A stretch of DNA of 64,000 nt, taken from contig NZ_CCDL010000002.1 of the NCBI RefSeq assembly GCF_000724085.1, positions 806,001-870,000 of the forward strand, given 5' to 3'. Below, piece after piece: positions 16,827-25,649 of the stretch (its first letter is position 1; every line of letters begins with the position of its first letter). Under the pieces are notes generated by a model that worked only from the letters and a program-made list of their open reading frames with translations, did no database searches and was not told the DNA's origin. Made by a program: the position numbers and the translations under genes. The stretch comes from Oceanobacillus manasiensis. Lineage in GTDB: Bacteria > Bacillota > Bacilli > Bacillales > Amphibacillaceae.

Positions 16827-16920
16827 TATCCTATCTCTCCTTAAAACTTGCATACATTAGCTGCTATTTCTCTTACTACATTGTGTGAAAAGGAAAGGGG
16901 GCCAGCTAGCTGGCCCAAAA

Positions 16921-18663
16921 CTATTTCCTATCTTCATCATCAATTGTTGTGTTCTTTGACTCTGTCAAAACACTGAAAGCCGTTAAGATAATCCATACTG
17001 CAAACACAAAGATGATGGCTCCTAGTACAAATAAAAGCGTATTTGATCCTGTTCCAAACCAAGACCATTCAAATATCACTTGCTGGAACATGGCATATAG
17101 TGTCATAAACATAAGAAATATCATTGGAATAAGCACTACTGCATAGTTCCTGCCCTGTCGTCTTAACCACACCGCGATTAACAACAAACTTATTCCTGCG
17201 AGCAATTGGTTGGCAGTCCCAAACAATGGCCAAAGCTGGTATCCTCCAGAACCAAAACCTTTTGGCCCTTCAGGCAACAACACTAAAGCAGCACTTGAGA
17301 CAACTGCTACTGTTGTAGCTACATGTGTTTTGGTAAGAGCTGGCACCTTATATTCAACACCAAGTTCAGCTATAATATAGCGCATTAATCTTACTGATGT
17401 ATCTAACGTGGTGGCAGCAAAGCTAACTACAATAATGGAAACGATTGTGGTCGCAATATCAGGTGGAATGGCTATCCCTGATGCTAAATTAGCTGCACCT
17501 TCTATAAAAACTCCTAGTCCCGCACCATTTGCATCTGTAAAGCTAGAATAGGTCGCAAAGAATTCATCAGAATTCGCAAAAAACGTGGCTACAGCAATAA
17601 TAGAAACAAGTGCAAGAATCCCTTCACCTACCGCACCAAAGTACCCAACAAATCGCGCGTCCGTCTCTTTATTTAACTGCTTGGACGATGTACCAGATGA
17701 CACCAAACCATGGAAACCAGAAATAGCGCCACAGGCTATTGTAATAAATAGGAGTGGAAGCCAAGGTGTATCCGGGTTCGCATTTGTTATTGGAGCAGTC
17801 ATTTCAGGATTTAAAAATAAAAGACCTAAATACAAAATACCAAGCCCAACAACAAGTTGGTGGGAGTTTATAAAATCCCTTGGTTGTAACAACTTCCATA
17901 CAGGAAGAGTAGAAGCAATATATACATAAACCATAAGCACAATAATCCATATAAGAAAAGCAGAAGAAGTCGCCCCTAAACCAAATAATCCAGCCGCTCC
18001 CTCCCCACCAAAGTATGATACAAGATCAATTTGTAAGAAATCCACTCTGCTTGCAATAATTGCAGTTAGATACATTACTCCTAAAGCTAATAGCGACGGA
18101 ATAAGCATTTTTTTACTCCGCTTGTATGCAGCATAGCCTATCCATATTGCCAGCGGAATCTGCACAAAAACTGGAAGAACACTTGCAGGGTAGGAAATAA
18201 ATAAATTTGATATCACCCATGCAAAAACTGCGTTCACCATTAGAACAAGGATAAGTATAATAAAAAGAAAAAGAATTTTAGCTCGCTGTCCTATCAACCG
18301 ATGAGCTAACGTCCCAACAGACTGACCTTTATTTCGAACCGATAAAACCAAAGTTCCAAAATCATGAACCCCAGCCGCAAACACTGTTCCTAGTATTACC
18401 CATAAGAAAGCTGGAAGCCATCCCCAATAAACGGCAATTGCTGGCCCTAAAATAGGAGCAGCCCCAGCAACAGAAGTAAAATGATGGCCCCAAAGTACAA
18501 ATTTATTTGTTGGCACAAAATCAACACCATCTTTATACCGGTGAGCTGGAGTTACATAATTTGGATCAAGCCGAAAGATTCTCTCTGCTACAAATTTAGA
18601 ATAGTATCTATATCCTAATGCAAAAACAACCATACCTATTAGTGCAACTATAATTCCTGACAT
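16921..18663 (-). CDS. cstA: Carbon starvation protein CstA (pyruvate/peptide transporter family)
   Basis: 580-aa polytopic membrane protein (about 16 hydrophobic segments) with the CstA hallmarks FVLWGHHFTSVAGAAPILGP near residue 55 and GFHGLVSSGTSSKQ near 318. CstA proteins take up pyruvate (shown in E. coli) and are induced when preferred carbon runs out. The sequence upstream supports this regulation: a sigma-A promoter at 18916-18944 followed by a cre site at the transcription start. The ~245-nt leader contains a dispersed repeat. Strong ribosome-binding site AGGAGGAATTAG. Confidence 0.95.
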   Translation of the reverse strand: MSGIIVALIGMVVFALGYRYYSKFVAERIFRLDPNYVTPAHRYKDGVDFVPTNKFVLWGHHFTSVAGAAPILGPAIAVYWGWLPAFLWVILGTVFAAGVHDFGTLVLSVRNKGQSVGTLAHRLIGQRAKILFLFIILILVLMVNAVFAWVISNLFISYPASVLPVFVQIPLAIWIGYAAYKRSKKMLIPSLLALGVMYLTAIIASRVDFLQIDLVSYFGGEGAAGLFGLGATSSAFLIWIIVLMVYVYIASTLPVWKLLQPRDFINSHQLVVGLGILYLGLLFLNPEMTAPITNANPDTPWLPLLFITIACGAISGFHGLVSSGTSSKQLNKETDARFVGYFGAVGEGILALVSIIAVATFFANSDEFFATYSSFTDANGAGLGVFIEGAANLASGIAIPPDIATTIVSIIVVSFAATTLDTSVRLMRYIIAELGVEYKVPALTKTHVATTVAVVSSAALVLLPEGPKGFGSGGYQLWPLFGTANQLLAGISLLLIAVWLRRQGRNYAVVLIPMIFLMFMTLYAMFQQVIFEWSWFGTGSNTLLFVLGAIIFVFAVWIILTAFSVLTESKNTTIDDEDRK

Positions 18664-18685
18664 ACCTAATTCCTCCTCTTCTAAG

Positions 18686-18849
18686 TGATAAATTACAACT
18701 TCATTTGGTTAGGGTTTCCTTAGTCCCAAACAATTGTTGGTTGAACGAATCGAACCTTTACTGGCCTGGCAGTTACCCCACTGTTAGTAAATGATTCCCC
18801 CTCTCGAATTCTTGAATTATGGGTTTACTGCCAGTTTATGCGGGATAAA
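18686..18849. repeat. Dispersed element, long copy 2 (in cstA leader)
   Basis: About 164 bp: GATAAATTACAACTTCATTTGG, the middle GAACGAATCGAACCTTTACTGG, and right end GGGTTTACTGCCAGTTTATG plus CGGGATAAA. CTGGCAGTTACCCC (inner arm) and GGGTTTACTGCCAG (right arm) can form a 12-bp-scale hairpin. The copy lies between the cstA promoter and the cstA start, hence in the transcribed leader. Confidence 0.75.
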
Positions 18850-18892
18850 CACATCAAATTAATTAATAAGACATGTTTCTAATACACATATG

Positions 18893-18906
18893 TGTAAGCG
18901 CTTTAA
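18893..18906 (-). promoter_or_regulatory. cre site (CcpA operator) of cstA
   Basis: TGTAAGCGCTTTAA matches the cre consensus TGWAANCGNTNWCA in 13 of 14 positions. It covers about +3 to +16 relative to the predicted cstA transcription start, a position suited to repression by CcpA. cstA of B. subtilis is a known CcpA target. Confidence 0.75.
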
Positions 18907-18915
18907 ATTAGTATG

Positions 18916-18944
18916 ATTTTAACTTAATTTTAGAATATTGTAAA
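18916..18944 (-). promoter_or_regulatory. sigma-A promoter of cstA
   Basis: On the minus strand: TTTACA (18944-18939), 17-nt spacer, TAAAAT (18921-18916), five of six and five of six matches to consensus. Transcription would start near 18909. Confidence 0.6.
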
Positions 18945-19063
18945 TTGATAATCTATAAATATAATTTTCTACTAAAGAAAGATTTTATTAGTGAGCTGAG
19001 AAAAACTATCTGAACATCATTCTTTAGTAGATTCTAGCTTTTCCTCCCTTCTATTTCCAAAGA

Positions 19064-19094
19064 AAAAAGGACACTCCTAAAGAATGTCCTTTTT
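19064..19094 (-). terminator. Rho-independent terminator downstream of glutamate dehydrogenase
   Basis: AAAAAGGACA and TGTCCTTTTT arms with a 11-nt loop; reads as a terminator in both directions and lies downstream of the minus-strand gdh gene, after a dispersed repeat. Confidence 0.8.
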
Positions 19095-19100
19095 CCATAT

Positions 19101-19243
19101 TATAAAGTGAAACTTCAATTGGTGCGGGTTTCCTTACATACTCCATTAATAGTTAAATGAACCAAAGTTCGACCACGACTGGCAGTTGCCCAGCACTTAG
19201 AACGCTTTAATTTAGGGTCTTACAGCCAGTTCAGGCGAGATTA
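19101..19243. repeat. Dispersed element, long copy 3 (3' region of glutamate dehydrogenase)
   Basis: About 143 bp: TATAAAGTGAAACTTCAATTGG, GGGTTTCCTTA, middle AAAGTTCGACCACGACTGGC, right end GGGTCTTACAGCCAGTTCAGG. The right arm has ACAGCCAG instead of ACTGCCAG, so the stem is weaker than in copy 2. It lies between the gdh stop and its terminator. Confidence 0.72.
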
Positions 19244-19275
19244 AGTTACGATAACAAATAGATGGCTGACAAAAT

Positions 19276-20655
19276 TTAATAAAGCTTGCCTTGCTTAAAT
19301 AGTATGGTAGATAGCTTCATCACGGAGTGGATATAACAGTTTTGCCTTAAAGGAAAGGCGTCTCCAAAAAATTGAGGATAGACCGTTTCAAAGGTTTGTT
19401 GCATTCTGTCATATAATTTATTGTAAACTTGATCCTCTGTGTAAAATTGTGTTTCTCTACCTTGAAGCCATTCAAAATATGATACGATTACCCCTCCAGC
19501 ATTTGCTAAAATGTCAGGTATAATAATTGTCCCTTGTTCACTAAGGTATTTGTCTGCATCACCCGTAATCGGCGCGTTAGCTCCCTCCACGATAATCTTT
19601 GCTTTAATTTCCTTCATATTCTCTTGATGAATTTGTCCCCCTAACGCTGCCAATACCAATACATCTGCATCAATTGTGAGCAGGTCTTCCCTGTCACAAA
19701 TAGTCGCTTTAATATTGGCTGACTGAAGCCTTTCCTTATCAATTGGCAAATCACCATCGTTGGCCTGTGTATATTTGATCAGTTCCGTAATGTCGAGGCC
19801 ATCAGAATTGTACAGTGTTACATTTCTGTCACTCACTGCTACCACTTTATTATTTAAGAAGTTACATTTGTCAGCTTCCATTGCTACAACGGACCCTACA
19901 TTACCAAAGCCCTGGATTGCAATACGCAATGACTTGTCTTTATGATCAAGGGCTGTTTTAGCAAAAATATTATTTCGTTCGCTTAACCACTTATTTTGCT
20001 CTTGAATAAAGTCATCTAGCATATAGCGAAGGGAGAAATAAACTCCCTTCCCTGTTGCCTGTCGTCGCCCCAAGGAACCACCATTTACGACACTTTTACC
20101 TGTAAAGCTACCCCGATACTTCATACCAGGGTGTATACTTTTATACTCACCCATCATCCAGTCCATTTCACGTTCACCTGTCCCAACATCTGGAGCAGGA
20201 ATATCTTTTTCCGGTCCAATAATCTCACTAAAATACTGTACATACTTTTTGCAGATCAAATTTAGTTCTTTAATCTTAAATTCACGTGGATCAATTATCA
20301 CCCCACCTTTTCCACCTCCAAAAGGTACTTCATGCAGGGCGTTTTTTAATGTCATTAACGCAGCTAGATTACTCACTTCCTCTTCATCCACTGATTGGTG
20401 AAATCGAATCCCTCCTTTATAAGGTCCTATAATGTTATTATGTTGGACACGAAATGCAGGGATTCTGACTACTTCACCATTTTCAAGTGAGACTCTAAGA
20501 AAGGATTTATGAATATGATTTGGAGTGGAGAGTATGGAGGTAAGAGAAGTAAACGCTTTTTCCCTCGCTTCTCCGGAAAGTTCTGGCAAAAAAGATGAAT
20601 CATCCAGCAATGCCGTAAGTGACTGTTCTACGATAGATGCAGTATTATTTCCCAT
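19276..20655 (-). CDS. NAD(P)-dependent glutamate dehydrogenase family protein
   Basis: 459 aa. The catalytic lysine is in PFGGGKGG (Lys116) and substrate-binding lysine in GPYKGGIRFH (Lys80); the Rossmann motif GFGNVG follows near residue 242. Family reaction: oxidative deamination of glutamate to 2-oxoglutarate, or the reverse. It is about 30 residues longer than B. subtilis RocG/GudB (424-427 aa); the extra residues are mostly N-terminal and around 225-240. Single gene with ribosome-binding site AGGAGGAACTG. Leucine or phenylalanine dehydrogenases are shorter, so glutamate is preferred, but cofactor cannot be read. Confidence 0.88.
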   Translation of the reverse strand: MGNNTASIVEQSLTALLDDSSFLPELSGEAREKAFTSLTSILSTPNHIHKSFLRVSLENGEVVRIPAFRVQHNNIIGPYKGGIRFHQSVDEEEVSNLAALMTLKNALHEVPFGGGKGGVIIDPREFKIKELNLICKKYVQYFSEIIGPEKDIPAPDVGTGEREMDWMMGEYKSIHPGMKYRGSFTGKSVVNGGSLGRRQATGKGVYFSLRYMLDDFIQEQNKWLSERNNIFAKTALDHKDKSLRIAIQGFGNVGSVVAMEADKCNFLNNKVVAVSDRNVTLYNSDGLDITELIKYTQANDGDLPIDKERLQSANIKATICDREDLLTIDADVLVLAALGGQIHQENMKEIKAKIIVEGANAPITGDADKYLSEQGTIIIPDILANAGGVIVSYFEWLQGRETQFYTEDQVYNKLYDRMQQTFETVYPQFFGDAFPLRQNCYIHSVMKLSTILFKQGKLY

Positions 20656-20844
20656 TTCAGTTCCTCCTGACTACTAATTATGCAATGGGTTCAGTCCAGA
20701 TATTGAAAAATAATAACCCTTAGCGTGTTAATCCTTCATCAACTAGAAAGCGCGCTATTCGTTAGTAAGACATTTATGACTGACAAAACCCACTTTTGTA
20801 TTATTCTAACAAAAATAGTCAGATAGAACTATGAAAACGGTTTA

Positions 20845-22266
20845 TCACCAAAGGAAAATACCGAACAGGGTTGCAGCAAGAAGCCCTAGAATAACTGGGA
20901 GGAAGTTTTTTCGAACCAGTTCCATTACAGATATACCGCAGAATCCCGCTATAGCAATAAGTGACGACCAAGCCACTATTGTCCCACCACCAGTCCAAAT
21001 AGATCCCATTTGTCCAATAGCTGCTAATGTAGCTGCATCAATTGTGCCATTCTCTAAGGACGCTGCTAGAGCTCCTGTTAAAGGGAGACCCGAGAAACCT
21101 GAGCCGTCCAAACCTGTAATGATTCCAATTATTAGTATGCTCATAGCAGCTAGTAGCGCATTCTCAGGAAGAAATCCTTGGCTGGTTTGAACAAGATCAA
21201 ATAGAAGAGCAGGTTGATTCTCCTCATTTCCTAAGATGCTTCCTGAAAAATCAGAGCTACCTAGAAAAAAGAAACCTGCAATAGGAATAACTGGCCCCAT
21301 TGCTTTAAAGGCAAACACAAAACCATCCGTTATATGTGTTGTAATATAATCAAGGGAATGTTGTTTGCCAAAGGCTATGGTTGATAGCAATAGAAGAATG
21401 ACTGCCACTCCACCGACAAAGGCAGCGCCATCTCCACCTTCAAGCCCGCTCATTCTACCAGCCAGCAACTTTTCATAAATCATATATATAACGACACCAA
21501 GTAATGTTAAAGGGACAACTACTGCAAAAATTCTACTCCAAGCTGATAAATTGTTCGTATGTGCCTTATTTTTTGATTCTTTTATGGATTGCATATTCTT
21601 CAATTCCAAGTCTATTAATGGATCGTTTCTACCTCGTATTGTTTTTCGGTAAATCAGGTAAGCTAATGAGATTGCCACTACTCCAGCAATAATAGACAGG
21701 ACTAACGCACGATCTGCAACCACCGCTGTTTCCAATCCCGCTGCTGTCGCTGACAGGCTGGGTGCTACCTGTACGATATAGTCTGAGGATAATGCCATTC
21801 CTTGCCCAGCTAGTGCAATGGCAACTGCAGCCATCATAACCGGTAATCCTGCTCTAATAGCTGCTGGAACTAATAATGCGCAAATTAGTGGCACAGCAGG
21901 TGTTGGCCAGAAAAATAAAGATATGACATAGGTAATAATGATAAGAACAAAATAGGAAACATGCCCATTTATCATCATCTTTTGAATTGGCTGGATCATC
22001 CGCTTATCTGCACCAAGGTCACGTAATGAATGTAACAGTGCAAGCATAAATGTGATGATTAAAAAGATACTGAACAATTCCTGGGCTGCAATAAGATTCG
22101 CGTTAAAAATGGCTTTAAACCCTGCCACAATACTTCCATTGTATACCCACGCCACCACAAATGTGCCAAGTAGTGTAGGCAACACTACCCCTTTGCGAAA
22201 TATCATGGTACCTATAATTAACAGAGTAAATAGACCATATATCCAATGAGAAATCGTAAGCTCCAT
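20845..22266 (-). CDS. Permease of ion-transporter (GntP/DctM-like) type, substrate unknown
   Basis: 473-aa membrane protein with 11-13 hydrophobic segments. Features are FFWPTPAVPLICALLVPAAI in the first half and GLDGSGFSGLPLTGALAAS near the end, the paired re-entrant-loop pattern of the IT superfamily. I do not recognise the exact family. It is transcribed in the same direction as, and 189 nt upstream of, the glutamate dehydrogenase gene, so an organic-acid or amino-acid substrate is plausible but not shown. Ribosome-binding site GAGAGGAAGG. No signal of frameshift. Confidence 0.7.
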   Translation of the reverse strand: MELTISHWIYGLFTLLIIGTMIFRKGVVLPTLLGTFVVAWVYNGSIVAGFKAIFNANLIAAQELFSIFLIITFMLALLHSLRDLGADKRMIQPIQKMMINGHVSYFVLIIITYVISLFFWPTPAVPLICALLVPAAIRAGLPVMMAAVAIALAGQGMALSSDYIVQVAPSLSATAAGLETAVVADRALVLSIIAGVVAISLAYLIYRKTIRGRNDPLIDLELKNMQSIKESKNKAHTNNLSAWSRIFAVVVPLTLLGVVIYMIYEKLLAGRMSGLEGGDGAAFVGGVAVILLLLSTIAFGKQHSLDYITTHITDGFVFAFKAMGPVIPIAGFFFLGSSDFSGSILGNEENQPALLFDLVQTSQGFLPENALLAAMSILIIGIITGLDGSGFSGLPLTGALAASLENGTIDAATLAAIGQMGSIWTGGGTIVAWSSLIAIAGFCGISVMELVRKNFLPVILGLLAATLFGIFLW

Positions 22267-22315
22267 TTCGACCTTCCTCTCTACAATGGTTGTATAGCCT
22301 ATGCAATAAGGGAAT

Positions 22316-22340
22316 GTTTAGTTCTTTGCTTACCGGGAAT
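22316..22340 (+). promoter_or_regulatory. sigma-B promoter of yflT
   Basis: GTTTAG (22316-22321), 13-nt spacer, GGGAAT (22335-22340): one mismatch in each box against GTTTAA-N12-15-GGGTAT. It lies 38 nt before the ATG of a general stress gene, as expected. Confidence 0.75.
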
Positions 22341-22378
22341 ATAAAAACCATAGAACATTATGAGGAGGCAGAAAACAC

Positions 22379-22729
22379 ATGAAACCATTTATTAAAGAAT
22401 ACACAAACGATGAAGTACTAAAAACAGATGTAAGTATTTTAAAAGACAAAGGGATTAACAGAGAAGATGTCTATGTGTTATCCCATGATGATGATCGTAC
22501 AAAGCGACTCGCCGGAAGTGCTGATGCCAATACAATCGGAGTAAAAGAAATGGATTTTGGCAACGCAGTTGGAAACTTGTTTAACAGTAAAGGTGACGAG
22601 CTTCGCACGAAATTACAAGAAATTGGTTTTTCACAAGCTGAAGCCGAAAATTATGAAGAAGATTTAGATGAAGGTAAAGTATTATTAATCGTAACAAATA
22701 ATGAAAATGCAGCTAGCTATTTAATGTAG
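22379..22729 (+). CDS. yflT: General stress protein, YflT family
   Basis: 116-aa soluble acidic protein. The N-terminal domain MKPFIKEYTNDEVLKTDVSIL with KGINREDVYVLSHDDDRTKR is the general stress protein 17M/YflT domain; it lacks the glycine zipper found in longer relatives. Family members are induced by heat and salt through sigma-B, and the promoter at 22316-22340 agrees. Ribosome-binding site GAGGAGG at 9-10 nt. Molecular function unknown. Confidence 0.9.
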   Translation: MKPFIKEYTNDEVLKTDVSILKDKGINREDVYVLSHDDDRTKRLAGSADANTIGVKEMDFGNAVGNLFNSKGDELRTKLQEIGFSQAEAENYEEDLDEGKVLLIVTNNENAASYLM

Positions 22730-22759
22730 ACTTTCAATATCTTACATTTAAATCAAAAT

Positions 22760-22805
22760 AAAGAAGAGCATGCCTACCATTATTGGTAGGCATGCTCTTC
22801 TTTAT
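22760..22805 (+). terminator. Terminator of yflT
   Basis: AAAGAAGAGCATGCCTACC and its 19-nt complement form a perfect stem with a 6-nt loop. Confidence 0.92.
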
Positions 22806-22807
22806 TG

Positions 22808-22843
22808 TAAAAAGGTAATCCCCCTTTTAAGTGAGATTACCTG
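22808..22843 (-). terminator. Terminator of thiT
   Basis: On the minus strand GGTAATC...GGATTACC followed by TTTTT, just downstream of thiT. Confidence 0.7.
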
Positions 22844-22865
22844 TCTGTGAGCAGATTTTTAGATA

Positions 22866-23438
22866 TTAATTTGCATTCATTAAAGTTCTTGGCTGCTTAT
22901 GGAATAAGAAAAAGACCAGTACAGCACTTAGTATCATAGCAGGTAGCATGTAAGAGCCATTATATAATAAGGAATATAACCATACAGGTTGCCCTTCTGG
23001 TGCGTACTCACCGAAGAAGACAATACCTCCAATAAAATGTGCAGTAAATCGAAGGAATGCACCTAAAAATGTTCCTAGCAATATAAAAGTTAGCATATTC
23101 GCCGTCTTTCCCTGTTTCGTAGCTGACATAACTTGATTACGGAATAGCCCAGCAAACCCTAGCACTGTAAAGGCAACTGCATAATCCAGGAACGCTTGGA
23201 GTGGCACAAAGATACGGGGTTCAATTAGTAACTGCATTACCCCCCAAAGAAATCCTGCAAGTAGCCCCCCTTTTAGTCCCCATCTAAATGCAATTATAAA
23301 AATAGGTATCATAGCAAGTGAAATGGATCCACCTTGTGCCCAAACCTTGAATGACAAAAACGGAATAATATCCAGCAACAGAGCAAAAGCAGCGAATATG
23401 GCTACCTCCACCATAAATAGCGTACGTTTTCTTTTCAT
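22866..23438 (-). CDS. thiT: Energy-coupled thiamine transporter ThiT
   Basis: 190 aa, six membrane segments, the S-component of an ECF-type vitamin importer that uses the shared EcfA/A'/T module. Family features visible are the RxxR-like basic N-terminus, the FLSFKVWAQGGSISLAMIPIF region (about 27-48) and the thiamine-site segment AHFIGGIVFFGEYAPEG with W near residue 152. A TPP riboswitch with terminator precedes it, which fixes the substrate. Monocistronic. Confidence 0.95.
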   Translation of the reverse strand: MKRKRTLFMVEVAIFAAFALLLDIIPFLSFKVWAQGGSISLAMIPIFIIAFRWGLKGGLLAGFLWGVMQLLIEPRIFVPLQAFLDYAVAFTVLGFAGLFRNQVMSATKQGKTANMLTFILLGTFLGAFLRFTAHFIGGIVFFGEYAPEGQPVWLYSLLYNGSYMLPAMILSAVLVFFLFHKQPRTLMNAN

Positions 23439-23474
23439 TTCTCTCTCCCCTTTTTAAAGCGATTTAAACAAAAT

Positions 23475-23532
23475 AAAAAAAGCAATGCCAAGGGGAAGAC
23501 TTCCTGATGGGAATCCGCTCACATTGCTTTTT
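23475..23532 (-). terminator. Intrinsic terminator of the TPP riboswitch
   Basis: AAAAAGCAATG and CATTGCTTTTTTT arms close a large loop with an internal hairpin; lies directly between aptamer and thiT, so it is the expression platform. Confidence 0.85.
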
Positions 23533-23542
23533 AATCCATCAA

Positions 23543-23640
23543 AAAAGCCACCATCCCTACGCTAGCACTAACTAACAGGTTCAAAGGGTAAGAACAAAAA
23601 TGTTCACTCTCAGCCATTGGCTCCCCCTGTAGGCTTTTCA
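23543..23640 (-). ncRNA. TPP (THI-box) riboswitch upstream of thiT
   Basis: Minus strand reads AGGGGGAGCC, then GGCTGAGAGTGAA, ACCCTTTGAACCTG, TTAGTGCTAGCGTAGGGA and a closing GGTGGCT. CUGAGA and the ACCCuuugAACCUG core are the TPP-binding signatures. High TPP should favour the downstream terminator and reduce ThiT. Confidence 0.96.
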
Positions 23641-23693
23641 AACTATGCTTTTTTTATTGCTTCTATTGTAACGCACAAGTAAGAACGTTACAA

Positions 23694-25484
23694 CTATTGC
23701 GTAAGTTTGATAAACTCTTCTACGTCTTCCACACATATCTGGATAGCCGACTCCCAAAAGTCAGGCTTTGTTAAGTCAACATTCATATGCTTCATAGCAA
23801 GATCTTCTACATTCATTCTTCCAGTATCACGTAATAATGCTATATATGCATCCTCGAAGTCCTCCCCTTGTTCTTTAGCTGCTGCATAAATTCCAAGACT
23901 AAATAAATAACCAAAAGTATATGGGAAGTTATAAAATGGAACGCCTGTAATATGGAAATGTAATTTAGAAGACCAGAAATTCGGGTCGTATTCGTCAAGC
24001 GCATCTTGATAAGCTTCTTTCTGTGCCTCTACCATAATCTCGTTAAGGCGATTAACTGATACAAGTCCTTCTTTTCTTTCCTCATAAAATCGGTTTTCAA
24101 AGATAAAACGCGCATGTATATTCATAAAAAACGCAACACTACGTTGGATTTTATCTTCAAGCAAACCAACTTTATCTTCTTTATTTTGTGCATTTTTAAC
24201 GGAAGCATCTGCTACAATCATTTCAGCAAAGGTTGACGCTGTCTCGGCAACATTCATAGCATAACGTTGATTTAATCCGTTTACGTCATTCATTACATGT
24301 TGATGATAAGCATGCCCCAATTCATGCGCTAAAGTCGCAATATTAGAAGAGGTACCAGAAAACGTCATGAAAATTCTAGTTTGCTCACTATCCGGAAAGC
24401 TAGTACAAAATCCACCAGGACGCTTACCAGGACGATCTTCCGCCTCAATCCAACGTTTGTCAAATGCCATCTGAGCAAAGTCAGCCATTTTAGGACTAAA
24501 ATTACCAAAATGATCTACAATAAATTTGCTTGCTTCAGTATAACTCGATTTTTTTACTGTATTTGATAATGGAGCTCCGATATCGTACATACTCATTTTT
24601 TCTAACCCAAGGAGTTCTGCTTTTTTCTCAAGATACTTTACAAAATGTTTTTTATTATTCGATATAGCTCCCCACATAGCATCAAGCGTCTCCTGTTTCA
24701 TACGATTAATAGCTAGAGGTTCTTTGAGGACACTATCCCAATTACGATGCTTATACGTTTGCAAACGAAAACCACCTAAATGATTCAATGTCTGTCCAAA
24801 AAGGTCTGACTGCTCTTTCCAAGCCTCACCTAATTTTTTAAAAACATCTTTTCTCACTTCACGGTTTGGGTCACCTAACTTATTGGAGGCTTGGCCGACA
24901 GATAAAGACTTAACCTCATTGTCTTCCTCTATCTCTACGGTCATTTTTCCGACGATTGTATCATACATTTGGCTCCACCCGTGGTAACCATCAACTGCCA
25001 GGTCATTGATTAAAACTTCCTGCTCAACAGAAAGCAGTTCCTTTGCCTGTTCTCTGTATTCGTTAAGCACAAACGAAAGTTCTTGTAACGCCTCATTTTC
25101 AAGTAGTGCAGCCCACGTATTATCTTTTATTGCTACAAGCTTCTGTTCAAATTTTGACATTATGGCATCTACTTCCGCCCTTAAGTCACTTCGCTTCCCA
25201 ACTAAAAGACTCGCTTTTTCGTCTGTTACGTCTTGTGCACTCAGACAACTAATAAACGCTGAAGCCTCTCTTAATTTTTTCATAACCTTTTCAAGATTGG
25301 TGACTACTTCAGTTAACTCTTCAGCACTCACCTCTTGTTTCTCTGGTGTGAATGCCTCTACCACAGAAGAAAATGTTTCTTTTTCTTTTTCAATCTCTTT
25401 AAGATATGTACGAAATGCTTCCGAGTCGCTACCCCCAGGAAATATAACATCCAAATCCCATGTCGGGTCAAACGTCTGTTGCAT
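23694..25484 (-). CDS. pepF: Oligoendopeptidase F
   Basis: 596-aa cytosolic M3-family metallopeptidase. Zinc site HELGH at residues 387-391 within ATLAHELGHAYHQ, with the third ligand glutamate expected in NVAETASTFAEM about 25 residues later. Family role: cleavage of 7-17-residue peptides, peptide recycling. Start at ATG 25484 behind AGGAGAG; the ATG 15 nt upstream overlaps this ribosome-binding site. Length matches B. subtilis-type PepF relatives. Monocistronic. Confidence 0.95.
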   Translation of the reverse strand: MQQTFDPTWDLDVIFPGGSDSEAFRTYLKEIEKEKETFSSVVEAFTPEKQEVSAEELTEVVTNLEKVMKKLREASAFISCLSAQDVTDEKASLLVGKRSDLRAEVDAIMSKFEQKLVAIKDNTWAALLENEALQELSFVLNEYREQAKELLSVEQEVLINDLAVDGYHGWSQMYDTIVGKMTVEIEEDNEVKSLSVGQASNKLGDPNREVRKDVFKKLGEAWKEQSDLFGQTLNHLGGFRLQTYKHRNWDSVLKEPLAINRMKQETLDAMWGAISNNKKHFVKYLEKKAELLGLEKMSMYDIGAPLSNTVKKSSYTEASKFIVDHFGNFSPKMADFAQMAFDKRWIEAEDRPGKRPGGFCTSFPDSEQTRIFMTFSGTSSNIATLAHELGHAYHQHVMNDVNGLNQRYAMNVAETASTFAEMIVADASVKNAQNKEDKVGLLEDKIQRSVAFFMNIHARFIFENRFYEERKEGLVSVNRLNEIMVEAQKEAYQDALDEYDPNFWSSKLHFHITGVPFYNFPYTFGYLFSLGIYAAAKEQGEDFEDAYIALLRDTGRMNVEDLAMKHMNVDLTKPDFWESAIQICVEDVEEFIKLTQ

Positions 25485-25649
25485 AAAATCTCTCCTCATT
25501 TTAGTTATTTATAGTTATTTCATTTTATCCTATCTTTCTATTATAACGAAAAGTTAAACAATTTTCACCATAGAGAATTTTCCTTTTTATTCAATGATTA
25601 AGATAGAGTTAGATGAATAGCTCCCAAAGCAGGCGCTAAGGGAGAAATA

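Noticed and set aside
25613-25648. CTCCC...GGGAG hairpin as another copy of the dispersed element
   Set aside because: Shares no arm sequence with the ACTGGCAGT family and has no T-run, so it is neither a copy nor a clear terminator.
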